64,000 nt of DNA from assembly GCA_029204225.1 (NCBI GenBank), contig CM055104.1, forward strand, positions 26,885,253 to 26,949,252, in the 5' to 3' direction. A program made the translations under genes and the position numbers. Shown piece by piece: positions 22,236 through 35,160 of this stretch (position 1 is the stretch's first letter; every line of letters starts with the position of its first letter). Origin of the DNA: Diphasiastrum complanatum (Eukaryota > Streptophyta > Lycopodiopsida > Lycopodiales > Lycopodiaceae). The notes beneath the pieces were generated by a model. The model searched no databases. It worked only from the letters and a program-made list of their open reading frames with translations, and was not told the origin of the DNA.

Positions 22236-23699
22236 CTACAAAATTGCTTGAAAGCAATCTGTTCGAACGCAATCTGTTCTCCATTTAAAGCTCTCAGCAG
22301 GTATCCCATATTGGTATTTGAAATTGTGTACTCTTGTTCCGGTAAGAAGATAGAAGCAAGAGCAAATCAAACGAAGCTCTTGAGAATTGGGGCCTCTTAT
22401 GTAAGAGAATTTGTATCTCCGTTCCTCAAGATAAGCCTCTTCACGTTCTTGGTCTGATTGGTGTTTATATAGACTCAAAGTCTTACCTTTATTAATTTCT
22501 ATTTCTACATAATCTATTTTATCTACCATCCCCTCAGTCAGACTTGCTCTGGTTCCACCCAGAACTTCTCTTGACTCGGATGTTGTCAGTATTTCTACTT
22601 CCTCATCAATCTCATAGCATTCTATGAAATTGATCCATGATTTAGCAGGTCTAGCTAACTCCTCACTCCATCTCAAAAGGCGACCCCCTATTGGACTGGT
22701 TGTGAGAATACCTGAAAAAAATATCTGTTTGGTAGACCAATTTATAATAGCATCTGTTTGATATAACCACGGTCTTCCAAATAATATCAAATAAGGTGGT
22801 GTATCTACTGTATTTATGACAAGAAAATTCATAACAAACGTCTGTGTCTCTATAACTACGTTAATACCTTTTAGCTCGCCTACTGGTATACATTTAGTCA
22901 CATCTAGTAAATGGATTTTGTGATAACTGATAGGCTGTATCTGGTTTTCTAATCCTAATTCTTTAACCGTTCTTTTCATTACTAGGTTGATACTAGATCC
23001 TAAGTCTATTAGTATTCTATCTATGGTCTGATCTCCTATGATCGCACCAATGTCTGGAACTCCACAATCTCCTCTATCTACATATTCTACTCTGTTACTG
23101 TATGTAGGTATTCTTAATGTAACTAACCTCTCCCCTTCCTCAGTCTCTACTGACTGAAGCCCTTCTTCCTCCAAAGTATAGCTTGAGGAAGATGTAGGTG
23201 TCTCACCTTCGTACTTATCTTTTTCCCAATGTATGGAAATTCTTTTTTGACTTTTTTGTGTCGGTGTCTCCATCTGGTCTCTGAAGGTAATCTCATTTTT
23301 CTTCCAGTGGGTTATAACATCGGCCTGATAGAGCCATGGTCGTCCTAATAACACTCTATATGACGATTGTCTCATAGTTTTTAATATTATAAAATCCATA
23401 AGAGACTTATGGTCTCCAATATAAACTGTAACCTGAGATAGTTCTTCTATTGGTGATCTTCTAGTTGCATCGGCTAATCTTAAATGTCTTAAAGTGGGTG
23501 CTATTCTATGATGAATGCCTAATTCATATGCTGTTTCTCCAGTCATTATATTTACACTAGATCCGGAATCTACGGTTACATTATCTAAGATGCAGCTATT
23601 AATTACTACTTGAATCTCTGGTTGGCCTTCATCACCATAACAAACTAATCCTATGTTGACTACTAGTAACTTTGCTTTTCTTTTCTTTTTATTTTGCAA
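22236..23699 (-). CDS. Gypsy-3 tandem double retropepsin protein (487 codons)
   Basis: An intact open frame with two aspartic protease domains of the retropepsin type. The first has the catalytic motif VDSGSSVNIM (Asp44) and ends RVLLGRPWLYQADVITHW (residues 115-132). The second has IDLGSSINLV (Asp232) and ends LILFGRPWLYQTDAIINW (304-321). The spacing between copies is 188-189 residues, so the domain was duplicated in tandem. In the second copy D-S/T-G became D-L-G, while Asp and Gly are kept. Retropepsins normally work as homodimers of one domain. The N-terminus (MQNKKKRKAK) and the gag-like pieces upstream show it is the protease part of gag-pro. No RT follows. Confidence 0.75.
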   Translation of the reverse strand: MQNKKKRKAKLLVVNIGLVCYGDEGQPEIQVVINSCILDNVTVDSGSSVNIMTGETAYELGIHHRIAPTLRHLRLADATRRSPIEELSQVTVYIGDHKSLMDFIILKTMRQSSYRVLLGRPWLYQADVITHWKKNEITFRDQMETPTQKSQKRISIHWEKDKYEGETPTSSSSYTLEEEGLQSVETEEGERLVTLRIPTYSNRVEYVDRGDCGVPDIGAIIGDQTIDRILIDLGSSINLVMKRTVKELGLENQIQPISYHKIHLLDVTKCIPVGELKGINVVIETQTFVMNFLVINTVDTPPYLILFGRPWLYQTDAIINWSTKQIFFSGILTTSPIGGRLLRWSEELARPAKSWINFIECYEIDEEVEILTTSESREVLGGTRASLTEGMVDKIDYVEIEINKGKTLSLYKHQSDQEREEAYLEERRYKFSYIRGPNSQELRLICSCFYLLTGTRVHNFKYQYGIPAESFKWRTDCVRTDCFQAIL

Positions 23700-23839
23700 A
23701 AATTGGTTAATTTATTTTTTATAATATTGGTTATCATCTAATAATTGTTTAAAAGTTATATTGGGCATTCTAGAAACAAGGTCTTTGACAATATTTATAA
23801 GAATGGTTTCTAAGTGGCGACAGATCTCTGGGTATCTCG

Positions 23840-25133
23840 CTACTTATAATTGGATTTGAAAAATGTCATTTTTTTAACTTTTCTAGTTTCTTCATCTAAA
23901 AGCTTCTTAGATTCTGAACTAATATCAACATCATAATGTTTTCCATTAGACTTATTAAGCTTTAATTCTCTATTACTAGGAATTTTTACTACCTGTTTTG
24001 TGACCTTCGCTTTTTTTGTCGCGTTTTGCGCAGTTTTCGCAATTTTTGTCTTAGTTTTTTTCTTATCTTTAAGAGTTAAAGAATCTTTACTACTTCTTGT
24101 AGTTATTTTATTTACTTTTTCCTCTAAATCTGGCCATTGATGATCTTGATCTAATAATTCAGACTCTTCTTCTATCCTCTGAACTATCATGTCAGTGTTG
24201 GTCTTAGATGGCCGAAGGTCGTCTTCCCTAGGCAAGTTTACAAACCTTGGTTTAGACCGTGGCTGTTGTGGCTGAGGACATTCAGCAGTGACATGCCCTT
24301 CACCTTTACAGTTAGCGCAGAGCGGCACATATCCTGCTGATCTCCTGGATTCAGGACAATAAGGCGAATAGTGACCCGGGGCTCCGCAATTATAGCACGA
24401 ACCCCTTACTCTGGTTGGTGGAATGGAATCTCATGTTTTGCCCCTTCACAAAATAGTGTACTATTGACCAGTACGCTGTTTCGGTATCATAGTTATTTGG
24501 TTAGTAGGAGTTGTAGTATAAGCTACCGAGCCTCATGATTATTAATCGGACAGAGGAATAGTTTCTCTTCTAAATAATTAGTCTGTAAGCTGGGACAGTT
24601 GGTCTTAGAATGACCTTCCTTCCCACACGCGGTACACCAAATATTGGCGTTAGGCTTCGCTTTCTTTCGCTTGGCTTTAACATCAGATATTTGGACCTTT
24701 AGATCACTCATTTCTCTTGTTAACAACTCAACACTTTTCCTTAATGGATCCATCTTTTTGGATTTCTCCATTCTTTTCTTTCTTTCTGAGTTCCCATTCT
24801 TAGTTTTTTTATAAGAAGAGTCTTCTTTCGATGAAGAAGAATAAGACGAATACTCAAAAGATTCTTCCATATCCACTGAATCAGATTCTAATTCAGACTC
24901 AGTAGATGTTTCAAATTTTTCTGTTCATTTAAAGTTGTGTTTTTTACTACTTTTTCTTTCATTTCTCCGTCTGTGAGAAATTCGAGAGGTTTCATAATTC
25001 TCGGCAGAGGTAATGACATCTTCCAAAGAAGTCATCAAACTCTGTCGACAATAACGATCCATTTTCTTAGGTGAACCACCCAAGAACCATTCATTTTGCA
25101 TAGGAACTGGATACTGGGCTCCTAACTTTCCTA
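23840..25133 (-). pseudogene. Gypsy-3 gag C-terminal part with three CCHC knuckles
   Basis: Starting right after Copia-4 the minus strand reads IGKLGAQYPVPMQNEWFLGG, continuing the gag interrupted at 30146. A Ser/Glu/Lys-rich linker follows (24876-24700). Then come three zinc knuckles: CTACGKEGHSKTNC, CYNCGAPGHYSPYC (near 24390) and CANCKGEGHVTAEC (near 24310), all CX2CX4HX4C. A Lys-rich tail ends near 23840. Frames break near 24925 and 24500. These knuckles bind the element RNA in the family. Confidence 0.75.
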
Positions 25134-25138
25134 TTAAA

Positions 25139-25293
25139 TGTGAAAGATTTCAGATCCTTAAGATCCAATCTACTTGAATGATCTTTGGTTAGAAAGAGAA
25201 ATGCACTACCAATCTCACCAATGTAGAAAAATCAGCATCTACACACAATTTGAGATGCAAACACTAATAGAACTTGATCTTGAATCTTTCACA
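25139..25293 (-). repeat. Copia-4 3' LTR, internally deleted
   Basis: Starts TGTGAAAGATTTC and ends TTGAATCTTTCACA like the other LTR, but jumps from AGAACTTGATC to TTGAATC, losing the middle including the part that would hold the promoter and the CACACGTGTGG motif. Confidence 0.85.
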
Positions 25294-28200
25294 CTCCCTC
25301 TTCAACTAGTTTTAGCATAGACTTTGATAATACTCCAAGTGAAGTCCTATGCTTCATGAACAAGTCTTTTCTTAATGATTTGGTGAAGATATCAGCTACA
25401 CATTCTCTTGAAGACACATGTTGAAGCTCCACCTCCTTTGCAATGACTCGCTCCCTCACAAAATGATATTGTATCTCAATATGCTTGCTCGTAGCATGAA
25501 AGATAGGATTGGATGCCATTCTTTGGGCTGATTGATTGTCACAAACGATGATTGGGCTCTCTGAAAAATCCAGCAAGTGAAGATCCTTGATCATCCTTTT
25601 GATCCATACCATCTCCTTTGTGCAATGTGTAAGAGCTTTGTACTCGGCCTCACTAGATGACAATGAGATAGTGGCTTGTTTCTTTGAAATCCATGATATA
25701 GCTCCATCACCTATGAAAATACAATAAGCACTAATGGATTTCCTATCCATTACATCTCCAGCATAGTCCGAATTGAAAATCCAAAAAGATAAGGTGATGA
25801 TCCCTCATACAATATGCCAAAATCTCGAGTTCCAATGATGTACCTCAAAACTCGCTTTCCTAGCTTCCAATGCTCCTCACTAGGATCTTGCATGAATTGA
25901 CTCAATCTTCCAACACAATAGCTTAGATCAGGTCTAGTAGTGGTTATATAGATGAGTGAACCAACTAGCTTTCTATAGAGAGTAATGTCCTCAAAGGATC
26001 TTTCATTACTTCTTATAGTTAGCTTTACATGAGACTCCATAGGTGTATCAATAGCTTTTGCATCTACCATATGAAATCTTTCTAGAATAGAATTAGCATA
26101 CTTCTCTTGACAAATGAAAGTAGATTGAGAAGATCTAATGACTTCTATTCCTAAAATGTAATGCAAATTACCAAGATCATGCACCTCAAACTCCTTCTTA
26201 AGAGCATTCTTGATATCCTCCACATCTTGATTGTCTCCACCACTCAAGATGATATCATCCACATAGATTAGCAAGATGGTAACATCATTTCCAGCAAGCC
26301 TATAATAAAGTGAATGATCATACTCACTCATAACAAAGCCTTGAGAGAGTAAAAAATTGTTAGCTTAGCATACCAACTCCTTGGTGCTTGCTCAAGGCCA
26401 TACAAACTCTTTTGTAGAAGACACACATGATTTGGCTTTGTTGATGAAATGTAGCTCTCGGGTTGCTCCATGTATACTTCCTCCTCATGATCACCATTCA
26501 ATAATGCATTTGAAATGTCCATTTTCCATAGATCCCATCCATAAAGTGTAGCAAGTGAAATGATGACTCGAATGCTTACCATCTTTGCCACGGGTGCAAA
26601 GGTCTCATCATAGTCAATTCCTTGTTGTTGAGAATATCCTTTTGCCACTAACCTTGCCTTGTACTTGTTGATAGATCCATCTTGGTTTGTCTTCACCTTT
26701 AAGATCCATTTGCATCCAATAGCTTTCTTGTCCTTAGGCAACTCCACCAATCTCCATGTTCCATTCTCCATAAGAGCTTGATACTCGAGATCCATTGCTT
26801 GGATCCACTCCTCTTATTTCCTTGCTTGATCTACACTTGTAGGCTCATCCAAAGAGGTTAGGAAAGCAACATAATTTCCAGAAACTACTTGCTTACCCTT
26901 TTGATCATTTGTGAGCCTTGAAGGTACTTGTCTTTCTCTTGATGTTCTCCTTGGCTTTTGACTTGATGAAGGTCTATCATCACCACCATCCAAAGTAGGA
27001 TCCTTCTCATCAACATCAAGAATGTTAGATCCATCTACTTTACCATCAATCATGCTTGGAGACACCTTTGGAATGTTTCCCTCATCAAAAATGACATCTC
27101 TACCAACAATCACTTTGTTAGTAGAAGGAATGTAAACCTTGTAGGCTTTACTCACCTCACTATATCCAACAAAAATACCTTTTCTTGAAGATGGATCCTC
27201 CTTGGTCCTATCATCAAGAGTAATGTCTTTGTGGAAAATTGATTCTCCCTTGCATTCTTGAACTTGACAAAGACATCATACACTTCATCCTTGCTCTTTA
27301 GTAGATAGATCCAACAAAATCTACTAAAATCATCAATGAATGTTACATACATCTTAGCTCCACTATTGCTAATTGTAGTAAATCCATGAATATCCGAATG
27401 TACAAGTTGAAAAGGCTTTGTAGATCTAGAAATAGATCTAGTATAAGGTAGTCTATGTGACTTAGACAAAGCACAAGACTCACAAACATGCTTTTCATTA
27501 CTTAAGGAACTTGGAAGACCAATGACAACCTTCTTCCTTCCCATTACCTCCAATGACTTGAAGTTGAGGTGTCCCATCCTTTTGTGCCAAACCTCTTGAA
27601 TAGAAATTTGCTCCCTTGCAACACATCCAACTTGGTTAGCAATAACACAAGCATCAAGTTTGAACAACTTCTCTTGCCTTTTACCTTTTTCAATCAAGAC
27701 ATCCTTCTTTTTGATCAAACAAGCATCTCCATCAAACTCCACCTTACTTAGCATTTGACTCACACTAAGCAAATTTCTTGGTAATAGATGGAATAAACAA
27801 GACATCCTCCAAATGAACATTCCTATTTGTAGAGAGAGAAATAGGAATTGTGCCAATCCCTTTGATTGCACACTCACCATCATTGGCCGTGTAGATCACC
27901 CTCTTGTCATCTCCATATGCCAACAAAGAAGTGAAGTACTCTTTGTGAAAGGTCATGTGTGAACTTGCTCCACTATCAATCCACCAAGGATCTAGATCTC
28001 CATCATTAGCAAGCATACATGAAGACATCACAAAACCATCATCATTTGCATCTTGCACATCCAAACCATCCTCATCAAGAGTAAGATTACCTTGCTTGTC
28101 TCCTTGATCTCTCTTCTTCTTGTAGCACTCACTTGCAAAGTGTCCTTTGATGCCACAATAGAAGCACTTGAGCTTTGATCTATCCTTCTTTTTGCCACTT

Positions 28201-28890
28201 GAAGAAGCATCCACTTGATCTTGCACTTTAGACCACTTGCTTTTGGTTTTGCCTTTGAATTTGCCCTTTGTTAACATAGCATCCTCTTGAAGTGTCGATG
28301 TAGATCCACCTCTTGCTTGAAGCCTATATTCCTCATTGATCAAGGTCTCTTGAAGATCCATCAAACTTGGCAAAGTCTTTTGAATAGAAATACTTTGAAC
28401 AATGTTAGCATGAGCATCAAACAAGCCATTAAGAATCACTTGAATAAGCTCTCCTTCCTTAATACTTTCATCTATGCAAGCTAACTCATCATTCAATGCT
28501 TTCATTCTCAAAACAAAAGTACTTGGACTTTCTTCATTCTTTTGCAAACAAGAAAAGATTTCCCTTCTTAGAGTCAACACTCTAGAAGTAGACTTGGATT
28601 CATAAAGCTTCTTCAACGAATTCCAAGCTTCCAAAGATGATGTGCACTTACCAACTTCCTTGAGAAGTTCATTGGTAACATTCATCTTTATCATGTGTAG
28701 AGCCTTCTTGGCCCCTCTTGTCATACCTCAATTGATCTTATTGTGTTGCTGGTATCTCCTCCAAACCTACAACAATATCCAAAACATCATTCATCTCAAG
28801 AAGTGACTCCATCCTCACTTTCCATAATGAATAGTTACTTGAGGTAAGCCTATCATTGGCTTCCAACATGACTCCAATTGAGGTTGCCAT
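25289..28890 (-). pseudogene. Copia-4 gag-pol, frameshifted, integrase truncated
   Basis: It starts at ATG 28890 (MATSIGVMLEANDRL, SSNYSLWKVRMES). A stop and frameshift near 28730 lead to the gag body, a CCHC knuckle (CFYCGIKGHFASEC) and protease (WWIDSGASSHM). After a shift near 27770 come the GAG-pre-integrase (WHKRMGHLNF) and the start of integrase (LVHSDIHGF; FIDDFSRFCW). The rest of the core with its Glu is deleted after KFKNARENQ. The C-terminal integrase region (VGRDVIFDEG) follows, then RT (KARLVAKGYSQQQG, LIYVDDIILSG) and RNase H (SLSSSEAEYKAL, CDNQSAQRMASNP) ending at 25289. Frames change near 26810, 26330 and 25750. Confidence 0.9.
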
Positions 28891-29490
28891 GTAGCAATGA
28901 CCTGATCTTCTCTTTCAACCTGCTTCAATGCACAAAGCACTCCTTTAAACAACAACAAATGCTTTCAAAAGAAATCACCAAGATTTGAAACTATCTCACA
29001 AATTCTCTTCTAGCACTTATCCAAGCAAATCAACACATAGAATAGTGAAATCTTGATCAACCTATGATCTGTCCTCAATCTAATGACTTTTGCCACTTCT
29101 TAATATTGAAACACACTCAAATGAAGTCCAGCAACCTCACTATCTAGAGATCCAATCAAAATTAGGGTTTTGACAAAATCACAAAAAATTGACTATTCCA
29201 AATCTACATGCAAATGTTGAAAATTTGATATGCAATCTATAAGCCACCACTTAGGCTGAACCAATGATCCAAAAATCGGCCAAATCTAGTATGTGAATTC
29301 AAAAACTGGAATTGAACAAGTATATTGACCTATTTAGTGTTTTGATCTACAAAAGATCCAATCTACAAAAGCAAAAAATCTGATTTTGGTGTAGAATCCT
29401 CTCTAGCATGCTCTAGACTTGATATCTTCACCAAATCATTGATAGATCTGATTTTCTCCTTCATAACCTGAAACACAAGCTCTGATACCA
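28891..29490 (-). other. Copia-4 leader and primer-binding site
   Basis: Non-coding. It contains the tRNA-iMet primer-binding site (complement of 29479-29490). No gene is seen. Confidence 0.7.
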
Positions 29491-30140
29491 TGTGAAAGAT
29501 TTCAAATCCTTAAGATCCAATCTACTTGAATGATCTTTGGTTAGAAAGAGAAATACACTACCAATCTCACCAATGTAGAAAAATCAGCATCTACACACAA
29601 TTTGAGATGCAAACACTAATAGAACTTGATCAAAATTGAATGAAATGATTATGTACTATTGCTATCCATACAAAACCAGCAAGCTACTGTATTTCACACG
29701 TGTGGATCCAAAAATAACAAATATAGATCATTCTACACATAGAATTGCAAGCAATCACCAAGATAGTGCACCAATGGATAGTAGAACCCAAGAGAACCAT
29801 GTATAAGCATGAAATGAGATAGAGAAGAGAGAAGATGACTCTCTCCACAAGTTACATCCTTTTATAGCAGGTCCAAACCCTATTTGGCCACTTGGCTTTC
29901 CCACCAAAATGCTAACCCTACCAATTTTGGTTCTAGATTCATTGTACCCAACTTATTCAAATTGAATCTACTCAAACTCGCATTCTATCTTTCCCACACT
30001 TTCAAAAAGTTTTTATTCAAATGAAATTTAGACTAATGATCTTTGAAAAGTCAACCTCTAAGTCTAAAACAAGTTTTGGCCTCAATATGCCAAATATGGA
30101 AATACTATAAAATGTGATGAAACTAGTTGAATCTTTCACA
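29491..30140 (-). repeat. Copia-4 5' LTR (650 bp)
   Basis: Complete LTR with 11-bp terminal inverted repeats (TGTGAAAGATT / AATCTTTCACA). It carries one CACACGTGTGG G-box palindrome near 29695, as in Copia-1. Confidence 0.85.
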
Positions 30141-30145
30141 TTAAA

Positions 30146-30801
30146 TTCTTAACCCTACGAGTATATTTCCTAAGTGATTCCTTTGGCTTTTTACAATAGA
30201 GTTAAGCCGAGCCAACAATCTAGTGGAATATCTTATCTCCCTAAATTGTTTAAGGAATGATGCTTTTAAAGCGTTCCAAGTATTAACTATTTTCGGTACT
30301 AATTGACTGTACCAGATCCTAGCCTGCTTCCGTAGAAGACCTGGCAAAATTCTAACTTTATCTTCGTCTGTGTGCTCTTTGTTTGCTATGGTAATGGATT
30401 CAAATTGCGACATATAACTATCCGCATCTTCAGATGATGATCCCTTAAAGAAATCATATCTGATTTTTGTAGATGTGGGTGACGCTGGATTAGCCATATT
30501 AACAGATGGTGGTGAACTAGATGAACTTGGAGGATCTGAATCTAAACTTCGCTCGGACAAAGAGTTTGAACTTGGTTTGAAAGTAGAATCAGACGAATCT
30601 GATTCAAGTGAATCTATAGAACTTGGTGTTTCAATGGATCTTTCCTCAAATGAATCTACAAATGTTGTAGTAGTGTGTAAAAGATCATTAAACGCTTCAG
30701 GTGTTAATCTTGCTCTAATTGGTGAGTTTTGCAAATTCTGCAAATACAAATCTCTAGACTTCCCATATGCTTCTAAATGTTCTGCACGCTCTAAATGTTT
30801 C
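30146..30801 (-). pseudogene. Gypsy-3 gag N-terminal part
   Basis: The minus strand reads HLERAEHLEAYGKSRDLYL, a Ser/Asp-rich linker, then ADSYMSQFESITIANKEH, LRKQARIWYSQL and LKASFLKQFREI, the Retrotrans_gag pattern (WY...W-L...F...F). It begins directly at the LTR edge, and the frame even runs into the LTR, so the normal leader and primer-binding site are missing. It is cut at 30146 by Copia-4. Confidence 0.7.
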
Positions 30802-31658
30802 TGTAATACTATAGTGACATAACTGGTTATCCAAAGATATTTGGGTAAATTGGCATCTAGGAACACCAATGATGAAATGATTTGGTCAAGGTCTGTAATT
30901 GTAAGAATTACTTTATCTTTCAGGTTCTTCAGGCATTAGGAAAACAGTCAGAACTGACAGTAACTAGCAATTAGATTCATCGAGCAGAATCACATCAGCT
31001 AAAAGTTCTTCTTAATCAAACACAGAGAATTAGTTAAAAAAACAAGACAGAGCCTCAATCAATCCCATTATCTGAACACATAGCTCATTCGGAATTGAAG
31101 GAATTTCTGCTAAAAGTTACGTCTAATAGCTTCGGCTAATTCTCTGCACACATTAGTCAGAATTATTACTTGTTGTTGTCGCCTGAAAATCCGTGTTAGA
31201 ATAACTGAAATTCAGTATAACTTAAGAAATGTGTGTGACGCAAACAGAACAGTATCACAATCAATCACAGATCATACAGAGTGTGTTCGCACAAATGATA
31301 AGAAGTAATTTTGTGAGAGATAACAGAAGGAAAGAATGTTCAAGCTATAAGAACTTGCTCTTCGCTCTCTATTGATACTCAGCTCTGCATAGAAATGCGT
31401 ATGTACAATGGCACATAGTGCTATCCTTATAGGAATGTTCTTCAACCTCAATGTCGCTTACAAATCGTCAAATATCGGTTCTAAACTTCTATTGCATCTC
31501 TTTAGAACGTCGCAACTTCTACTCAAAATATGAATTTACAAAGTGCAAAATAGGCCTTTACATGTATTTAGGCACTATAGCACATTTTATATATATGGAA
31601 ACTAAATTTTTTTACCATATATGACAAAATTTGGATAATGTGAGATCATAAGACTCCA
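30802..31658 (-). repeat. Gypsy-3 5' LTR (857 bp)
   Basis: Partner of 20320-21156. TSD CACAA follows at 31659-31663. Confidence 0.85.
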
Positions 31659-31663
31659 CACAA

Positions 31664-31971
31664 CTTAATGCAAGAAAATGACGTGTGTTTGAAGGAAAAA
31701 AAATTGTTGAATTGGATACACACGACGAACCACCACCCACTATTTTGGCGATGTTTTGAAAGAACCTGAACGACTCATCCAAACTCCAAATGATGTCGAA
31801 ATGATGGGAGAAGAAGGTACAAATGGAAATGATGAGATTCCTACGATCGTACAAGACCAAATTGGGGATAATTTGAGGCCCCCACGTTTAGATGAGATAG
31901 AATTAGAAGAAGAGGAGATTGAATATGAGGGTAGCTCACATCATCAAAGAGACACGATCGAAAATTTATGA
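31664..31971 (+). pseudogene. CACTA transposase acidic C-terminus
   Basis: Frame continuing the CACTA gene after the Gypsy-3 insertion: EPERLIQTPNDVEMMGEEGT, QIGDNLRPPRLDEIELEEEE, ending at 31971. The acidic tail is plausible for TNP2-type C-termini, but no domain is recognised. Confidence 0.4.
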
Positions 31972-32594
31972 TTATAGCTACACCTAGATTTAGATAAGTG
32001 TCAAGACTTGTGTGATGACGAGAATGACGTAAATGATGAGAATGATCTATGATTATTAATACTTAAATTCACTTGCACTCATTTTCTTTATATTCATCAC
32101 AATACTTTTTATGTAAACTTTTATAGATAGAGTTGAATGTGATAATTATAATACCCGAACCTTGCAGTTATGTCCTATTTCAAAATGTCACCACATATTC
32201 CCTCCCTGCGGCATGTAGGTTTTTCCATGCAAGTTGGAAAGATTAGAACCTTGCCTTTAATGGGAGAAAAGTAAGGGCTACACACCTTCCTAGGATTGGG
32301 AATTTTAATTATCTACATTTCACCTTTGCATATTAGATAATTGCTAGTGTATGCGGTAAAATATGATATTGCTTTGAACAAAATAAAAATGATGAATTAC
32401 ATTTAATGTCTTACTATGTTAGATAACGTATTCCAATAATAAAAAAAATTGAAACAACACAAACTTACCGGTAAACTCTCTCTTTTTTTAATACTTTTGT
32501 CAAATGCAATTAAAAAATAACACTATATTACACAATTGAATCATTATTATAAGCAAATTCTTCTAATCTACCTCAAATTCTCTCATTTTATGCT

Positions 32595-32600
<6 letters not shown>
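31972..32600. other. CACTA right arm, non-coding
   Basis: AT-rich. No gene is supported. Confidence 0.4.
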
Positions 32601-33890
<1,290 letters not shown>

Positions 33891-34418
33891 CACAAACTAC
33901 AAATCTAATAGTATATTATTACCAAACACTATCCTAAATAATACTAACAATCTATTACAAGGCCATTCAAAACCATTCATACTAACAACATTCAAAACCA
34001 TTCTAAATCAATGCAAAATTTAAAAACACATACACATATAATACACACACACTCTCTCTCTATCTCTTTCTATCTTTCACACTCTTTATCTCTTCTCAAA
34101 ACAAACAAACAAACACCAACCTCAAACAAACAAACAAAAAGCAAAACAAACAAAAATCGAGCACCAACCTCAAACACTAATCTTAAAGCAATGATCTTCA
34201 AGCCCTCAAGCGTTGATCTTCAATCGCCCTCAATCGCTCCAAAGACGCTCCAACCTGCAAAAAAATAGAGTGATAAAGAAGGCATTGGATCGCGCGAATA
34301 CACAAAACCAAACAGACGTCGGAATCCGACGACTTCAAAATGCGTCAGATTCCCCATTATGAAATTTTCAAAAATACGTCGGATGCCCATGTCGGAATCT
34401 GTGCGATATGTTATTGTG
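33891..34418 (+). other. CACTA right terminus
   Basis: Contains tandem AAACAAACAAAC-type repeats (34095-34150), then subterminal GACGTCGGAATCCGACG copies (34310-34400), and the terminal inverted repeat ending TTATTGTG at 34418. No gene is seen. Confidence 0.6.
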
Positions 34419-34950
34419 TTGGATGAGTTTTTTGTGATCCAATACACCCTATTATCCAAGGGGTAATAACCAAGCTAAATCTTTTACTAAGATTCTATAT
34501 TCTATTCTTTACCAAACCATGGAAGCAAGTTAGTTAGATTGAGAGCATAAATTGCGCGCCAATTCTTTGTACATTTAGAACCTCAAATAAAGTCAAAACT
34601 AGCCAAATGTCTTTTCAATTGTGTGTGGTTAAGATGTGGTGATGCTTGTAAATATCTTATTGCCTTATTAAAGGATTGCAACCACAGAACATATGGATAA
34701 GCTAAGTCGCTCCAATTTTGCCAATGAAGCATTACACAGCCTATCCAAAAATCGCTTGTTGGTATTCCATGTGTTAGCTACAAAGAAAGCATGTTGATAG
34801 GCTTGTTATACCTATACAAAAAAAAAAATCTTCAATTTGGAGACCTTGTATTGATGTACAAAACGAAGGTGTTCAAGGGAAAGCTCATTCATTGGAGAAG
34901 GCCCTTACCACATTGTATCTCAAAGAGGAAGTGAATTTAGAGAAACTGAT
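34419..34950 (+). pseudogene. Gypsy integrase fragment, right of the CACTA element
   Basis: Continues 17320: FVIQYTLLSKGNNQAKSFTK, ILYSILYQTMEASQLD, then EHKL, with several stops. It corresponds to the YYPQANGQAES...W-HKL part of Gypsy integrase. Further right, GEGPYHIVSQRGS near 34890 fits the integrase C-terminal GPF/YxI motif. Confidence 0.65.
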
Positions 34951-34984
34951 TGGAAGGTCATGTAATACTCCAATCAATGAAAGT

Positions 34985-35160
34985 GGAAAATGCAAATATT
35001 GGCCACCATAGCATCAAGGGCCCACAACAAAATGGAGTGGCTGAAAGGAAGAATAGGACTTTATGTGAAAGTGCTAAAGCTATGAGGTTAAGTGCTAATC
35101 TTGACAAACCATTTTGGGATCAAGCTTTGTTGTGTGCCAATTTCTTCTTAAAAGTCTTTG
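34985..35160 (+). pseudogene. Copia integrase fragment
   Basis: Reads GPQQNGVAERKNRTLCESAK, then LSANLDKPFWDQALLCANFF. This matches the integrase segment PQQNGVAERKNRT...FWxEA of Copia elements and the Copia-5 equivalent near 56050. No LTR is attached. Confidence 0.7.

Larger units (their letters stand above)
25139..30140 (-). mobile_element. Copia-4 LTR retrotransposon nested in Gypsy-3 gag
   Basis: A minus-strand Ty1/Copia element. The 5' LTR is 29491-30140 (650 bp, ends TGTGAAAGATT/AATCTTTCACA inverted). The 3' LTR is 25139-25293, the same LTR with about 500 internal bases deleted. Target duplication TTAAA lies at 25134-25138 and 30141-30145. The complement of 29479-29490 is TGGTATCAGAGC, the tRNA-iMet primer-binding site, directly beside the LTR. 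The polypurine stretch GAAGAGGGAG overlaps the pol end. Confidence 0.9.
20320..31658 (-). mobile_element. Gypsy-3 retrotransposon without RT or integrase, hosting Copia-4
   Basis: LTRs lie at 20320-21156 and 30802-31658; the target duplication CACAA is at 20315-20319 and 31659-31663. In element orientation the LTR runs TGGAGTCTTATG to AGTATTACA. A purine tract (TGAGGAAGGGGATATG, complement of 21155-21170) precedes the 3' LTR. Inside, in element order, are gag N-terminal part, gag C-terminal part with three CCHC knuckles, a double protease ORF, and an unknown 3' ORF. RT, RNase H and integrase are absent. No primer-binding site was identified, because coding sequence follows the 5' LTR almost at once. 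It is about 6.3 kb without Copia-4. Confidence 0.8.

Noticed and set aside
25134-30145. TTAAA flanks as a piggyBac-type insertion
   Set aside because: The element has LTRs, primer-binding site and Copia pol; piggyBac uses TTAA and has short terminal repeats.
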